From contig CAKUBN010000019.1 of NCBI GenBank assembly GCA_934643185.1, forward strand, positions 1 through 38,123: a DNA stretch of 38,123 nt, in the 5' to 3' direction. Positions 8,501 through 15,526 of the stretch are shown here, one piece after another. Below the pieces are notes generated by a model that saw only the letters and a list, made by a program, of their open reading frames with translations, did no database searches and had not been told where the DNA came from. This stretch comes from an uncultured Eubacteriales bacterium (GTDB lineage: Bacteria; Bacillota; Clostridia; Oscillospirales; Acutalibacteraceae). The first letter of the stretch is position 1. Every line of letters begins with the position of its first letter. A program made the translations under genes and the position numbers.

Positions 8501-9190
8501 AAAGCCTTCACCGATCAAAATTCTACCATCGTCTGCATTTACATAGTACTTTGCATTGTCACCGACGAGAGATGTATAGCTGACCTTTTTCCAAGATGTA
8601 CCGTCAATTTGTACGTCGGTAATAGCATTCAACCACTCTGCTGCATCGGTAAAAGTCATGTCAAAGTCATAGCCGAAGTATGCCGATACCGTAAAATCGG
8701 TCGGCGGATCCTTATCCTCTTCCGGCTCCGTCGGAGGAGTGCTCGGTTCAACCTCCGGGGTCTTTACGGTCGCGGTGTAAACATACGGATACACAGACGC
8801 GTTTTTCTCTACGTTCACGGTGATCGTGTTGTAACCGTCTGCCGCAATTTCGAGCGTTGCCGGATAGGAATCGGGATTTACGATTTTCAGCGCCGTGTAG
8901 CTGCCATATGCACCTGTAACGCTGCCCACATTCCAGAGGGTTCCGCTGGCGCCCCAACTGAGGTCACCTTTGGTGTACGAAGTGCCATTTACCGTAACGC
9001 CGGTAATGGCATTCATCCATGTTGTGTCGGCGAATTCGAGATTCAGCGTCTCTGGCATAAATCCGCTGACTTCGCAGCTTTTCACTTCTGTCGGTGCTGC
9101 TGCCTCTGCCACGACGCCGGTCACGACCATGGACAAGAGGATCATTGTCACCAAAAGCAAAGACGCTGCTTTTTTGCAAATGTTTTTCAT
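5546..9190 (-). CDS. Cell-wall-anchored surface protein with four Shr-type HID (DUF1533-like) domains
   Basis: The 1214-residue protein has a signal peptide (about residues 1-30). Four related domains follow at about 45-128, 172-252, 293-373 and 395-492, each with a W-A-(I/V)-T-x-V-x-(I/V)-(N/D)-G-(T/V) core and a late GY. They resemble PF07550, once DUF1533 and now linked to the haemoglobin-interacting domain of streptococcal Shr. Domains 2 and 3 are near-identical (RILIGEGF, GYKPLTLTLNKTNH), a recent duplication. Next come a region of unknown fold, a parallel beta-helix-like stretch (about 745-965), a Cys/His segment ending CTVCGYTRNE, a Pro/Thr/Glu linker, and a sortase sorting signal: TPKTG at 1174-1178, a hydrophobic span and a KKRGK tail. 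The role may be host-ligand or haem binding, which is inference. Confidence 0.87.
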   Translation of the reverse strand: MKNICKKAASLLLVTMILLSMVVTGVVAEAAAPTEVKSCEVSGFMPETLNLEFADTTWMNAITGVTVNGTSYTKGDLSWGASGTLWNVGSVTGAYGSYTALKIVNPDSYPATLEIAADGYNTITVNVEKNASVYPYVYTATVKTPEVEPSTPPTEPEEDKDPPTDFTVSAYFGYDFDMTFTDAAEWLNAITDVQIDGTSWKKVSYTSLVGDNAKYYVNADDGRILIGEGFVNDTAVCVITAEGYKPLTLTLNKTNHTAVVGTSTPTAPPTTEPSEEPKPVEDKDPPTEFTSGSYFGYDFQITFENGEEWLEAVTDVEINGTAWKKADNSFDVSSNDYYYIRNSGRILIGEGFEGDTATCVIKATGYKPLTLTLNKTNHSAVIASTEEPTKTVDIKDVTLESDAFGNDWNIKFAKPDDYVKNVTDFKVNGVSWTRKSYAPSTGGAYYKDADNNLITIAQKSYSTSENEVPVRSGDVITISAKGYEDLNLKFVVDKDGKASLVADDGEGDPLELHVKIEGSFEAAIVGQKDYDGVSGASTGGSTSNNNSNVTVYGALTEKGTEPTENDWVRLDSSDSTIENKIDLNDSKVSIVSDVENGTPEDADCGMKGVFMPAISSSLTLSGTPKDAGKYLISVSIEDNQGRKATSNTLPFVIYTGEETLAEQIKLENLRKYESGKYAWDIMEPWAIKNFGSNVDGEEESVRVPADLEVWFGSHESGTYGYLGYDLSWDEVEAGNIPQTLYIPAGCDLTLTNMEILSSVRIVIEDGGKLTLDDSVVQGIIDVQGGGTFSMNYSAFDGDFKTGASVCGQIRLADGAVLENAAIYSHANYLANGDTADRTTSAPVVVTNGNVTVKGQVFIEGDEAGSKIGQTALQVNGTLNLEDGATLVAYGGGATVIMDLTGGTAIDLNGTITGNGKLVAIGGQSVFGNGGTAVSGSGTISTSEVFLQGAMASDNGWSAKPGKALNGDITLTSPSRHVKDGENGQTGADDPLKELYWKTGIELTPPLDKFTTEQHEDAVTDTTVWKFDENTHWNPCDDTTCGVHVNEAAHTFVWVNDEAESGVSTQSAEAGTKHEECTVCGYTRNENTPITPEPIVTPEPSAEPTTEPTATPAPTAEPTTEPTATPAPTAEPTAEPTTAPSAEPTATPTTAPTATPSAAATATPAPTNNNNGSNTPKTGSDYTAVIFSVTFLAVSGAAITVLAIYNKKRGKHAAK

Positions 9191-9270
9191 GCTGCCTCCT
9201 TCATTTTTGCGGTTTCTCCGCCGCTTCGGATATTCCCACGGACAGCTTTCAACAAAATCTGTCAGAACGG

Positions 9271-9299
9271 TTGAAAGGCGCGCTTTTCCGTGGTATAAT
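9271..9299 (+). promoter_or_regulatory. Strong plus-strand promoter inside the divergent intergenic region
   Basis: TTGAAA, a 17-bp spacer, then TATAAT point rightward, 270 bases before apbE. The predicted start near 9306 falls just before the palindrome at 9311-9326, as expected for a repressed promoter. It may drive apbE with a long leader or a separate small RNA. Confidence 0.65.
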
Positions 9300-9310
9300 G
9301 CTGCGCGTGG

Positions 9311-9326
9311 GTTAGATATATCTAAC
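9311..9326. promoter_or_regulatory. Operator-like palindrome, copy 1
   Basis: GTTAGATATATCTAAC is a perfect 16-bp palindrome at the predicted start of the rightward transcript. A second site with the same GTTAG/CTAAC arms lies at 9436-9451. The form recalls DtxR/MntR-family metal-regulator sites (TTAG/CTAA half-sites), but the regulator is not identified. Confidence 0.6.
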
Positions 9327-9360
9327 TTACACTGAAAAAAATCAGGGTAAGCACCCCAAG

Positions 9361-9436
9361 CTTTATGCGCCGCAAAAGGGCCTTCGGCCCCTCACGCGGA
9401 GGGCCGCTGTTTCACCCGCTTACGGTATGCATAAAG
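9361..9436. other. Structured intergenic segment between the two operator-like sites
   Basis: CTTTATGC at 9361-9368 pairs with GCATAAAG at 9429-9436 and encloses GGGCC-TTC-GGCCC (9378-9390) and GCGG-AGGG-CCGC (9396-9407). GTAAGC at 9347-9352 could also pair with GCTTAC at 9418-9423, giving a pseudoknot order. It may be a small RNA or a leader. Apart from promoters and operators, the rest of the 9191-9570 gap holds no gene I can see. Confidence 0.4.
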
Positions 9437-9451
9437 TTAGATTATACTAAC
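9436..9451. promoter_or_regulatory. Operator-like palindrome, copy 2, overlapping a minus-strand TATAAT
   Basis: GTTAGATTATACTAAC repeats the arms of the site at 9311-9326. Read on the minus strand, its core holds TATAAT, a possible -10 for the surface-protein gene. No good -35 is visible, so that promoter might depend on an activator or be weak. Confidence 0.5.
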
Positions 9452-9511
9452 CACCACACAGTATGCTACCAATAAATTCCTTTGTTGTCAACCGGAAACA
9501 GTATTCATTTT

Positions 9512-9540
9512 TTGAATATCTATCATCTTTTTTTGATATT
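9512..9540 (+). promoter_or_regulatory. Possible proximal promoter of apbE
   Basis: TTGAAT, a 17-bp spacer, then GATATT lie about 30 bases before apbE in an AT-rich stretch. The -10 is poor, so this is only a candidate beside the stronger promoter at 9271-9299. Confidence 0.35.
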
Positions 9541-9570
9541 CTATGATTCTTTTGCGAACAGGAGACCGCT

Positions 9571-10599
9571 ATGCAGAAAGTTTTATCCGTTTTTTGCTGT
9601 TTTGTGCTGATTTTTGCACTGTGCTTTGCACTGTGCACGGGGTGTTCCCGCATGCCGCAGGCCGAAAAGAAAACGTTTTACGCCATGGATACCACTATGG
9701 AATTCACCGTATACGGCGACGCTTCGCTCATTGACGACGCAGAAGCGCTGATAAACAGCCTTGAAGACGAGCTTTCTGTGACGAAAAGCTCAAGCGAGAT
9801 CGCGCAGATCAACGCAAATGGCTTTGGCAAAGTGACGGACAGTGCCGCCGACCTGATGACGAAAGCACTTTCCATGTGCAGCCACACAAACGGCGCGCTG
9901 GATATTTCTGTTTACCCCATTGTGCGCGCATGGGGCTTTACGACCGGCAGCTATAAGGTGCCGAGTGAAGATGAGATCGCGTCGCTTCTGCCGCTTGTGG
10001 ACTACACCAAAGTGCAGTACGACGAAAGTACCGGCGAAGTGACTTTGCCCGCAGGCATGGAGATCGACCTTGGCAGCATTGCAAAGGGCTACGCCGGACA
10101 GCAGGCGGCCGATCTGCTGCGCGAAAAGGGCGTTACCTCTGCCCTTTTGAACCTCGGTGGCAACGTGCAGACCATCGGCAGCAAGCCGGACGGCGGCGCA
10201 TGGCAGATCGCTGTAAAAAATCCGCACAATAAAGAGCCGATGATGGTAGTCTCCGTGCGCGATAAGGCGGTCGTCACCTCCGGCGGCTATGAGCGTTATT
10301 TTGAGCAGGACGGCAAGACCTACTGGCACATTATGGACCCGAAAACCGGGCACCCGGCAGACAGCGGCCTGCTTGCCGTGACGGTCATCGGTGAAGACGG
10401 CGCGGTGTGCGACGGGCTTTCCACCTCGCTTTTTGTGATGGGCTTAGAAAAAGCCGCCGCTCTCTGGGCAGAAAGCAGCAACTTTGAAGCGATCTTCATT
10501 ACAACGGATGATACGGTCTACATCACGGACGGGCTGAAGGAAGATTTCTCCCTGCTCTCCGACTACGCAGACACAAACGTGCAGGTCATTACAAAGTAA
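9571..10599 (+). CDS. apbE: FAD:protein FMN transferase, lipoprotein form
   Basis: ApbE moves FMN from FAD onto a Thr or Ser of target proteins (flavinylation), as in Rnf/Nqr subunits and extracellular redox proteins. The 342-residue product has a lipoprotein signal with LCTGC (Cys 25), so it acts outside the membrane. Family motifs are MDTTM, DLGSIAKGYA, LGGNVQTIG, VVTSGGYERYF, HIMDPKTGHPA and CDGLSTSLFVMG (the Mg-binding and FAD-binding segments). The start has an AGGAGA site 9 bases upstream. No flavinylation target (DGxTSAT-like or FMN-bind domain) is evident in the window, so its client lies elsewhere. It shares a regulatory region with the HID surface protein. Confidence 0.95.
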   Translation: MQKVLSVFCCFVLIFALCFALCTGCSRMPQAEKKTFYAMDTTMEFTVYGDASLIDDAEALINSLEDELSVTKSSSEIAQINANGFGKVTDSAADLMTKALSMCSHTNGALDISVYPIVRAWGFTTGSYKVPSEDEIASLLPLVDYTKVQYDESTGEVTLPAGMEIDLGSIAKGYAGQQAADLLREKGVTSALLNLGGNVQTIGSKPDGGAWQIAVKNPHNKEPMMVVSVRDKAVVTSGGYERYFEQDGKTYWHIMDPKTGHPADSGLLAVTVIGEDGAVCDGLSTSLFVMGLEKAAALWAESSNFEAIFITTDDTVYITDGLKEDFSLLSDYADTNVQVITK

Positions 10600-10604
10600 A
10601 TTTA

Positions 10605-11171
10605 TTATATTTTATAGCAGTCTATGCCCAGCTTGCCGCATAAAATTTCGAGCTCGTCCATTTCGATGCAGTGCGGGAACGTATTGTGTCGCACGCCGTC
10701 GATGCACGCGTCTAAATCCATCCACAAAACGCTGTCCACCTCGCCGGGGTCGATGTTAAAGGCGCTTTCGTCCGCATCGAACCAAAGGTAGAACACCTTC
10801 GAGACCTGGCGGTCGTGAAACGGCTTGCCGCCGAATTCGCCGTCATACACCACACGGCGGACGCCGCAGTACACGAGGTCTTCCGCTTTCGCGTGTACGC
10901 CGAGCTCCTCAAAAAGCTCGCGGATCGCCGATTCTCTGTACTCGTCGCCCGCCGGGATATGTCCTGCGCTCGAGGTATCGTACCGGTCCGGGAAAGACTC
11001 CTTGTGCTTTGCGCGCCTTTGCAGCAAAACCTGCAATTTGCCGTTTTTCTCCCGCACGAGCCACAAATGCGCCGTGCGGTGCCGAATGCCCTTTGCATGC
11101 GCCGTTTCGCGCTCTACCGTCTGCCCGGTCGGCTCGCCGTTTTCATCTACAATATCCAGATATTCCGCCAT
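10605..11171 (-). CDS. Nudix hydrolase (YfcD / IPP-isomerase-like subgroup)
   Basis: The 188-residue protein has a near-canonical Nudix box (GHIPAGDEYRESAIRELFEELGV in two parts) at about residues 70-92. An Asp stands where the first Glu is usual, as also seen in YfcD-like members. The N-terminal EYLDIVDENGEPTG and RHRTAHLWLV match this subgroup, which hydrolyses nucleotide- or isoprenoid-like diphosphates. The start at 11171 is preferred to 11192 because GGAGG sits 8 bases before it. It converges with apbE with only 5 bases between the stops and no clear terminator there. The substrate is unknown. Confidence 0.88.
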   Translation of the reverse strand: MAEYLDIVDENGEPTGQTVERETAHAKGIRHRTAHLWLVREKNGKLQVLLQRRAKHKESFPDRYDTSSAGHIPAGDEYRESAIRELFEELGVHAKAEDLVYCGVRRVVYDGEFGGKPFHDRQVSKVFYLWFDADESAFNIDPGEVDSVLWMDLDACIDGVRHNTFPHCIEMDELEILCGKLGIDCYKI

Positions 11172-11236
11172 TTTGCTGCCTCCGTTTTCCATGGTTTACA
11201 GGTGTAGTATAGCATATTTTTCCTTTTGGGGCCACT

Positions 11237-11266
11237 AAAAAAGCCGGCAGTCTGTTTTCTGCCGAC
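11237..11266 (-). terminator. Intrinsic terminator of the hybrid histidine kinase gene
   Basis: On the minus strand GTCGGCAG pairs with CTGCCGGC (one G-T wobble) around an 8-base loop, directly followed by TTTTTT. It lies 8 bases past the stop codon. Confidence 0.88.
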
Positions 11267-11274
11267 CTTACTTT

Positions 11275-12981
11275 TTATTTCATTGCGCGGCAGCACTGCG
11301 TGATGACCGCGGCAAGCTTTTCAATTTGCAGCGGCTTTGCAAAGTGCGCGTTCATGCCGGCCTCCATGCACGCCTGCGCGTCCTCGACGAACGCGTTCGC
11401 CGTCATGGCGATGATGGGCACGGTTTTTGCATCGGGATGCGCTGATGCACGGATCTCCCTTGTAGCGGTCAGGCCGTCCATGACGGGCATCATCATATCC
11501 ATCAAAATGCCGTCAAACGTACCGGCGGGGCTGCTTTTAAATGTTTTCACTGCCTGTGCGCCGTCATACACAACGGTGACCTCGGCACCCTCATCGCGCA
11601 GGAGCATTTCGGCAATTTCCGCGTTCAGCTCGTTATCCTCCGCCATCAGCAGATGCAGGCCGTGCAGGTCGCTTTCGGGCAGTGCCTGTTCCGGGGCTTC
11701 CGCCGGCTGCGGAGCGATCTCAAACGGCAGGTCGATCACGAACTTGGACCCGACATCTACCTTGCTTGTGACCTCGATTTTGCCGCCCATCTGGTCGATG
11801 AGGCCTTTTACGATGGACATACCAAGGCCCGTACCCTGATACACGCTGCGGGCATCGCTTTTTTCCTGCGCGAACGGCTCAAAAATGCGATTTAAAAAAT
11901 CTTCGCTCATGCCAACGCCGGTATCGGTGATGATCCAACGGTACCAGCATATGCCGTCCTTGTCGCCGAGCGATTCCACAATGGTCGTCACCTTGCCGCC
12001 CGGGCGGTTATACTTGATGCAGTTGCCGTAAATATTGAGAAAAATCTGTCTGAGGTGCAGCGGACTGCCGTAGATATAGGGATACGGAATATCCGTTTTT
12101 CCTCTTTCGTATTCCCAGCGGATGCCGGACTCCGTCGCCCTGTCCACCACGATATTCACGATGTCGCGCGTGAGCTCGATCAGGCTGATCGGCTCATGTG
12201 CAAGCTCCGCGGAGCCGTCCTCCAACTTGCTCATTTGCAGCACGTCGTTGATGAGTGAAAGCAGGTGGTTTGCGGAAATGAGCATTTTTTCGTGGTTCGC
12301 GCGGACAAGCTCCTGATCGTCAAAATGCGCTTCGTCGATATTCAAAAGGCCGATAAGACCGTTGAGCGGCGTGCGAATATCATGGCTCATGCGGCGCAGA
12401 AAATCCGTTTTTGCCGCGTTGGCCCGCTTTGCTGCCATAAGCGCATTTTCAAGCTCTTCCTGCCGTTCCTTTTCCGCCGCCAAAATATCATCGATGGGGC
12501 GGTACCCCACAATGACCCTGAACGTGGTCTCATCTACGTAGAGGCGCACGACCGTGGCCTCAAAATACTGCATGCCCGCCGCGTTCGGCACGGTTTTATG
12601 CGGATAGGTAAAGCTTTCTTCCGTCTGCAGGCGGTGCATCAGATTTTTCGCGTCCAACACCTCCAGATATTCCGGAGATTCCTCGCGGTCTACAACATGC
12701 TCATACGAATAGCGGATCCACTCCGAGTAGCTGTTGGGGTCCTGCAGCTTATCCTTGGAGCGGGCAGAATGCGAAACGCGTTTTTGCTTGATGACCTCCA
12801 TGCGGTCGGTCAAAAGATCACAGCAATACGCCGCCGTGTAGTTGATGCACAGCGCGTTCAGGATCTGCTTTTCCTTTTCCGCATCGTTCAGCGCGTTTTC
12901 AAGGCTGCGCCGTTTTGCAGCAAGGCCGTTTGACGCCGCCTTCCTTGTTTCTGCAAAGCGCTTATGCTCTTCCATGCTCAT
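11275..12981 (-). CDS. Soluble hybrid sensor histidine kinase with C-terminal receiver
   Basis: This 568-residue protein has no membrane segment or signal peptide. Residues 1-165 form a PAS-like sensor region. A short coiled coil (about 165-192) leads to a HisKA domain with the phospho-accepting His at about 200 (SHDIRTPLNG). An HATPase domain with N-box GNCIKYN, DTGVGM and GTGLGM follows (about 305-420). A receiver domain with the phospho-Asp at about 495 (ILMDMMMPVMDG) and Lys in HFAKP ends the chain. An internal His-to-Asp relay is expected, but no HPt or output regulator is adjacent, so it is an orphan. The start at 12981 has an AAGGGG site. The signal is unknown. Confidence 0.92.
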   Translation of the reverse strand: MSMEEHKRFAETRKAASNGLAAKRRSLENALNDAEKEKQILNALCINYTAAYCCDLLTDRMEVIKQKRVSHSARSKDKLQDPNSYSEWIRYSYEHVVDREESPEYLEVLDAKNLMHRLQTEESFTYPHKTVPNAAGMQYFEATVVRLYVDETTFRVIVGYRPIDDILAAEKERQEELENALMAAKRANAAKTDFLRRMSHDIRTPLNGLIGLLNIDEAHFDDQELVRANHEKMLISANHLLSLINDVLQMSKLEDGSAELAHEPISLIELTRDIVNIVVDRATESGIRWEYERGKTDIPYPYIYGSPLHLRQIFLNIYGNCIKYNRPGGKVTTIVESLGDKDGICWYRWIITDTGVGMSEDFLNRIFEPFAQEKSDARSVYQGTGLGMSIVKGLIDQMGGKIEVTSKVDVGSKFVIDLPFEIAPQPAEAPEQALPESDLHGLHLLMAEDNELNAEIAEMLLRDEGAEVTVVYDGAQAVKTFKSSPAGTFDGILMDMMMPVMDGLTATREIRASAHPDAKTVPIIAMTANAFVEDAQACMEAGMNAHFAKPLQIEKLAAVITQCCRAMK

Positions 12982-13035
12982 CTTTACCCCTTAACGCCGT
13001 GTTCCCGGCAAATTTCCGCAAATTTAGCTATTTTA

Positions 13036-13064
13036 ATTATACTATGTTTTTTCATAGAACTCAA
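13036..13064 (-). promoter_or_regulatory. Promoter of the hybrid histidine kinase gene
   Basis: On the minus strand: TTGAGT, a 17-bp spacer, then TATAAT, about 55 bases before the start codon. Confidence 0.75.
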
Positions 13065-13123
13065 GTGCTTCCTTTAAGACTTTCGCCCTTAAAAATGAAT
13101 TTCACGTGTTTTTCAAAAAGTAA

Positions 13124-13152
13124 AAGACAATTTCGCACCGGTATGCTATACT
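13124..13152 (+). promoter_or_regulatory. Promoter of the fucosidase gene
   Basis: AAGACA, a 17-bp spacer, then TATACT with an extended TGC. The predicted transcript starts near 13159, only about 12 bases before the AAGGAGG sequence. Confidence 0.6.
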
Positions 13153-13214
13153 ATACGGTAAGAACACATAAAGGAGGAGTGCGGCTGTATACTCGGCGGC
13201 CGCGCAGAAAAGAC

Positions 13215-14252
13215 ATGAGCAATATTGAATGGTTTCGCGAAGCGAAATACGGCATGATGGTGCATTTCGGGCTTTACTCCATGCTGGCCGGTGAATACAG
13301 AGGCAAGCGCACGCCTTATGACTACGGCGAGTGGATTCAGTCCGCGTTCGCCATTCCGAACCGCGAGATGGAGCAGCTTGCAGGCGCGTTCAACCCCGTT
13401 TATTTTAACGCCGAAGAGTGGGTAAAGCTTGCAAAGGAATGCGGCATGACCTACCTTGTGGTCACCTCCAAGCACCACGAGGGCTTTGCGCTGTTTGATT
13501 CCGACTGCGACGCGTACAACATCAAAAAGGCGACGCCGTTTGGCCGCGACCTCATTGCAGAGCTTGCGGAAGCCTGCTACAAGCACGGCTTAAAGCTGGG
13601 GCTTTACTACTCGCAGGAGCTCGATTGGCACCACCCGCACGGCGGCGGCTACGACAAAACCACCGGCTGCGCAGGCACGGCGTGGTTCAACAACTGGGAT
13701 TTCCCCGGCGCGGACAACAAGGATTATTCCATTTGCTTTAACGAGAAGATCAAGCCGCAGGTGAAGGAGATCATGACGAAATACGGCGACATCTGCCTCA
13801 TTTGGTTCGACACCCCGGGTGTGATGACGAAAGCGCAGAGCCAGGAGCTTTACGACCTTGTGAAGCAGTATCAGCCGGACTGCCTTGTGAACTCCCGCCT
13901 CGGCAACGGCGTGTACGATTACGTTTCCCTCGGTGACAACGAAATTCCCGACGAGCGTCCGGCAGAGATCTCAAAGGAGCGCGCGGGCGACATGCAGTCC
14001 ATGAACGACCTATTTGGCTTTAAGTATTCGCCGTACAACCTCTACGAGACCGCCGCCACACTGAACGACACGTGGGGCTTTAAATACTACGACCACAACT
14101 GGAAAACGCCGGAGCAGATCCTTGCAAACAAGAGAAAGCTCAACGGCATGGGCGTCAATTACCTTTTGAACGTCGGCCCCGACGCCCTCGGCCGCATCCC
14201 GTCCTACTCCGTAGACATCCTCCGCCGCGTTCGCGAGCTGGAAGAAAAGTAA
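13215..14252 (+). CDS. GH29-family alpha-L-fucosidase, cytosolic
   Basis: The 345-residue product begins WFREAKYGMMVHFGLYS, the N-terminal signature of GH29 fucosidases. It keeps TSKHHEGFALFDS, GLKLGLYYSQELDW and IWFDTPGV, where the Asp fits the nucleophile position. It should release L-fucose from oligosaccharides. No signal peptide is present, so substrates must be imported. ATG 13215 gives the family N-terminus, but AAGGAGG lies 37 bases upstream at 13171-13177. The in-frame GTG at 13179 is too close to it, while the in-frame CTG at 13185 is well placed. The start is therefore uncertain. The gene is about 345 residues, shorter than secreted GH29 enzymes, as it lacks a C-terminal beta domain. 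Confidence 0.88.
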   Translation: MSNIEWFREAKYGMMVHFGLYSMLAGEYRGKRTPYDYGEWIQSAFAIPNREMEQLAGAFNPVYFNAEEWVKLAKECGMTYLVVTSKHHEGFALFDSDCDAYNIKKATPFGRDLIAELAEACYKHGLKLGLYYSQELDWHHPHGGGYDKTTGCAGTAWFNNWDFPGADNKDYSICFNEKIKPQVKEIMTKYGDICLIWFDTPGVMTKAQSQELYDLVKQYQPDCLVNSRLGNGVYDYVSLGDNEIPDERPAEISKERAGDMQSMNDLFGFKYSPYNLYETAATLNDTWGFKYYDHNWKTPEQILANKRKLNGMGVNYLLNVGPDALGRIPSYSVDILRRVRELEEK

Positions 14253-14276
14253 TTTTCAGCATTAAATAACCGCAGA

Positions 14277-14319
14277 AAAACAGCCGGAAACCTCATTTTC
14301 AGAGATTTCCGGCTGTTTT
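14277..14319 (+). terminator. Intrinsic terminator of the fucosidase gene
   Basis: AAAACAGCCGGAAA pairs with TTTCCGGCTGTTTT around a loop containing CATTTTCA. It starts 24 bases past the stop and could also act in reverse. Confidence 0.85.
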
Positions 14320-14361
14320 GCGTTTCAAAGCTGCTTCCCGCAAAGGCTGCGACAGCAAGCT

Positions 14362-15213
14362 TTACGTGACAATGAATGCTTCGTACTCCTGTTTGACCTT
14401 ATGTATGTCGTACTTTATGACCTTATCAAAACACTCCGAACAGAGCAGATACCGGACAAAAAGCGTACCGAGATAATAGCCGACATCCGAATGTCCTTCA
14501 AATCTGACCCAATCACCGAAATAGCGTTGATTTTCCCAGGTCATGGAATTGAGGTCGGAATCAAAAGTGCGCTTGATGTGCTCCGCATTTTCATCACACC
14601 ATTTCTTCCAACTATCTTTGTCCTGATGGAAGTACCCGCTGTTTCCGACCACCTCTTGCTCAAATACCATCGCGACGCCTTCCGTAAAGAGCTGCCAGAT
14701 AAACCCGTCCCGTGATGAACCTATATCGCACTTGAATAAGCCGTACTGCGCGTGATACGCGTGGCCGAGCTCGTGCAAAATCAATCCGTTCATGTCGTCC
14801 GTATTGCCCCAATCAAGCTCCATGATCTTTTCGATTCCGAGCAGGACGGTCGTTCTGCCGTTGACCGATGTGACCCAGCCCGCACCGTTGCAAAGGCCTA
14901 AGTACAAAATGACATCCGTATCAACGGTTTTATCGAAAACCTCAACAATTCTTGCATCAAGACCGTCCGTGATCTTTTGAAATGTCTAGACGGCCTTTTC
15001 AAATCTCGGGCGGTCAGCCGCCACAAAGTTCAGCACCGGCAAAAAATCATCCTGCCATGAGTACCCTGTTTTGATGCAGTTTTCCATGTCGTGAAGGCAA
15101 AGCGCCTTTGCGCCGGGAACGTGTGCGTCCATATAGGTTTTCCATTTTTCAAGATCAAACTGACCTTTATGAAAGAGCGACGGAATATCGGCGGACGTGT
15201 TTATGATGTTCAT
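14362..15213 (-). pseudogene. HELGH metallopeptidase-like gene interrupted by one in-frame amber codon
   Basis: One reading frame runs from ATG 15213, behind a strong AAGGAGG site, to the stop at 14362, about 283 codons. A single TAG at codon 76 (14986-14988) breaks it. The frame continues directly as TFQKITDGLDARIVEVF and later carries HELGHAYHAQYG, the zinc-binding HExxH of a metallopeptidase, perhaps DUF2268/YjaZ-like. The simplest explanation is a C-to-T change of a CAG codon. No other lesion is seen, so the loss is recent or is an assembly error. Base use is somewhat less GC-rich than the neighbours. It sits directly downstream of a tRNA gene. Confidence 0.75.
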
Positions 15214-15245
15214 GGTGTCCTCCTTGAATTTTTAGTGTTATTTAG

Positions 15246-15282
15246 AAAAATGCCGTAAATCGTCAAAAAACGGCTTACGGCA
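15246..15282 (-). terminator. Intrinsic terminator of tRNA-Arg
   Basis: On the minus strand TGCCGTAA pairs with TTACGGCA, then TTTTTC follows. It starts 8 bases after the encoded CCA end. Confidence 0.82.
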
Positions 15283-15289
15283 AGGGTTT

Positions 15290-15366
15290 TGGCGTCCCAG
15301 AGAGGATTTGAACCTCCGGCACCCACTTTAGGAGAGTGGTGCTCTATCCAGCTGAGCTACTGAGAC
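15290..15366 (-). tRNA. tRNA-Arg (anticodon CCT)
   Basis: The minus strand gives a full cloverleaf. The acceptor stem GTCTCAG/CTGGGAC has one G-T pair. The D arm is AGCTCAGCTGGATAGAGC. The anticodon stem CCACT/AGTGG holds loop CTCCTAA, hence anticodon CCT. The T arm GGAGGTTCAAATCCTC follows, and discriminator G is followed by encoded CCA. It reads AGG arginine codons. Confidence 0.97.
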
Positions 15367-15399
15367 ATGTTAAATTGAGGCTATAAAGTCTACCGTGTT

Positions 15400-15428
15400 A
15401 TTGTACCGCACGGCGGCGGATTTGTCAA
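15400..15428 (-). promoter_or_regulatory. Promoter of tRNA-Arg
   Basis: On the minus strand: TTGACA, a 17-bp spacer, then TACAAT, ending about 33 bases before the tRNA. It is a perfect -35, as expected for a stable RNA gene. Confidence 0.85.
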
Positions 15429-15526
15429 TCATATCAGATTTTCACACGCTGAAATGTACACAGAAAAAGCCCCAAAACCCCGTGCAAATTTTCCGCAAAA
15501 GGCATGAAACTGAAGGCCGCTTCTCC

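Noticed and set aside
9361..9436. A tRNA-like gene, because the enclosed segment is 76 nt with an 8-bp closing stem
   Set aside because: Neither strand has a GGTTCGAATCC-type T arm or a proper D arm or anticodon loop.
14986..14988. Amber codon read as pyrrolysine or another coded residue
   Set aside because: No pyl gene or suppressor tRNA is seen here, and many genes in the window use normal stops. A nonsense mutation is simpler.
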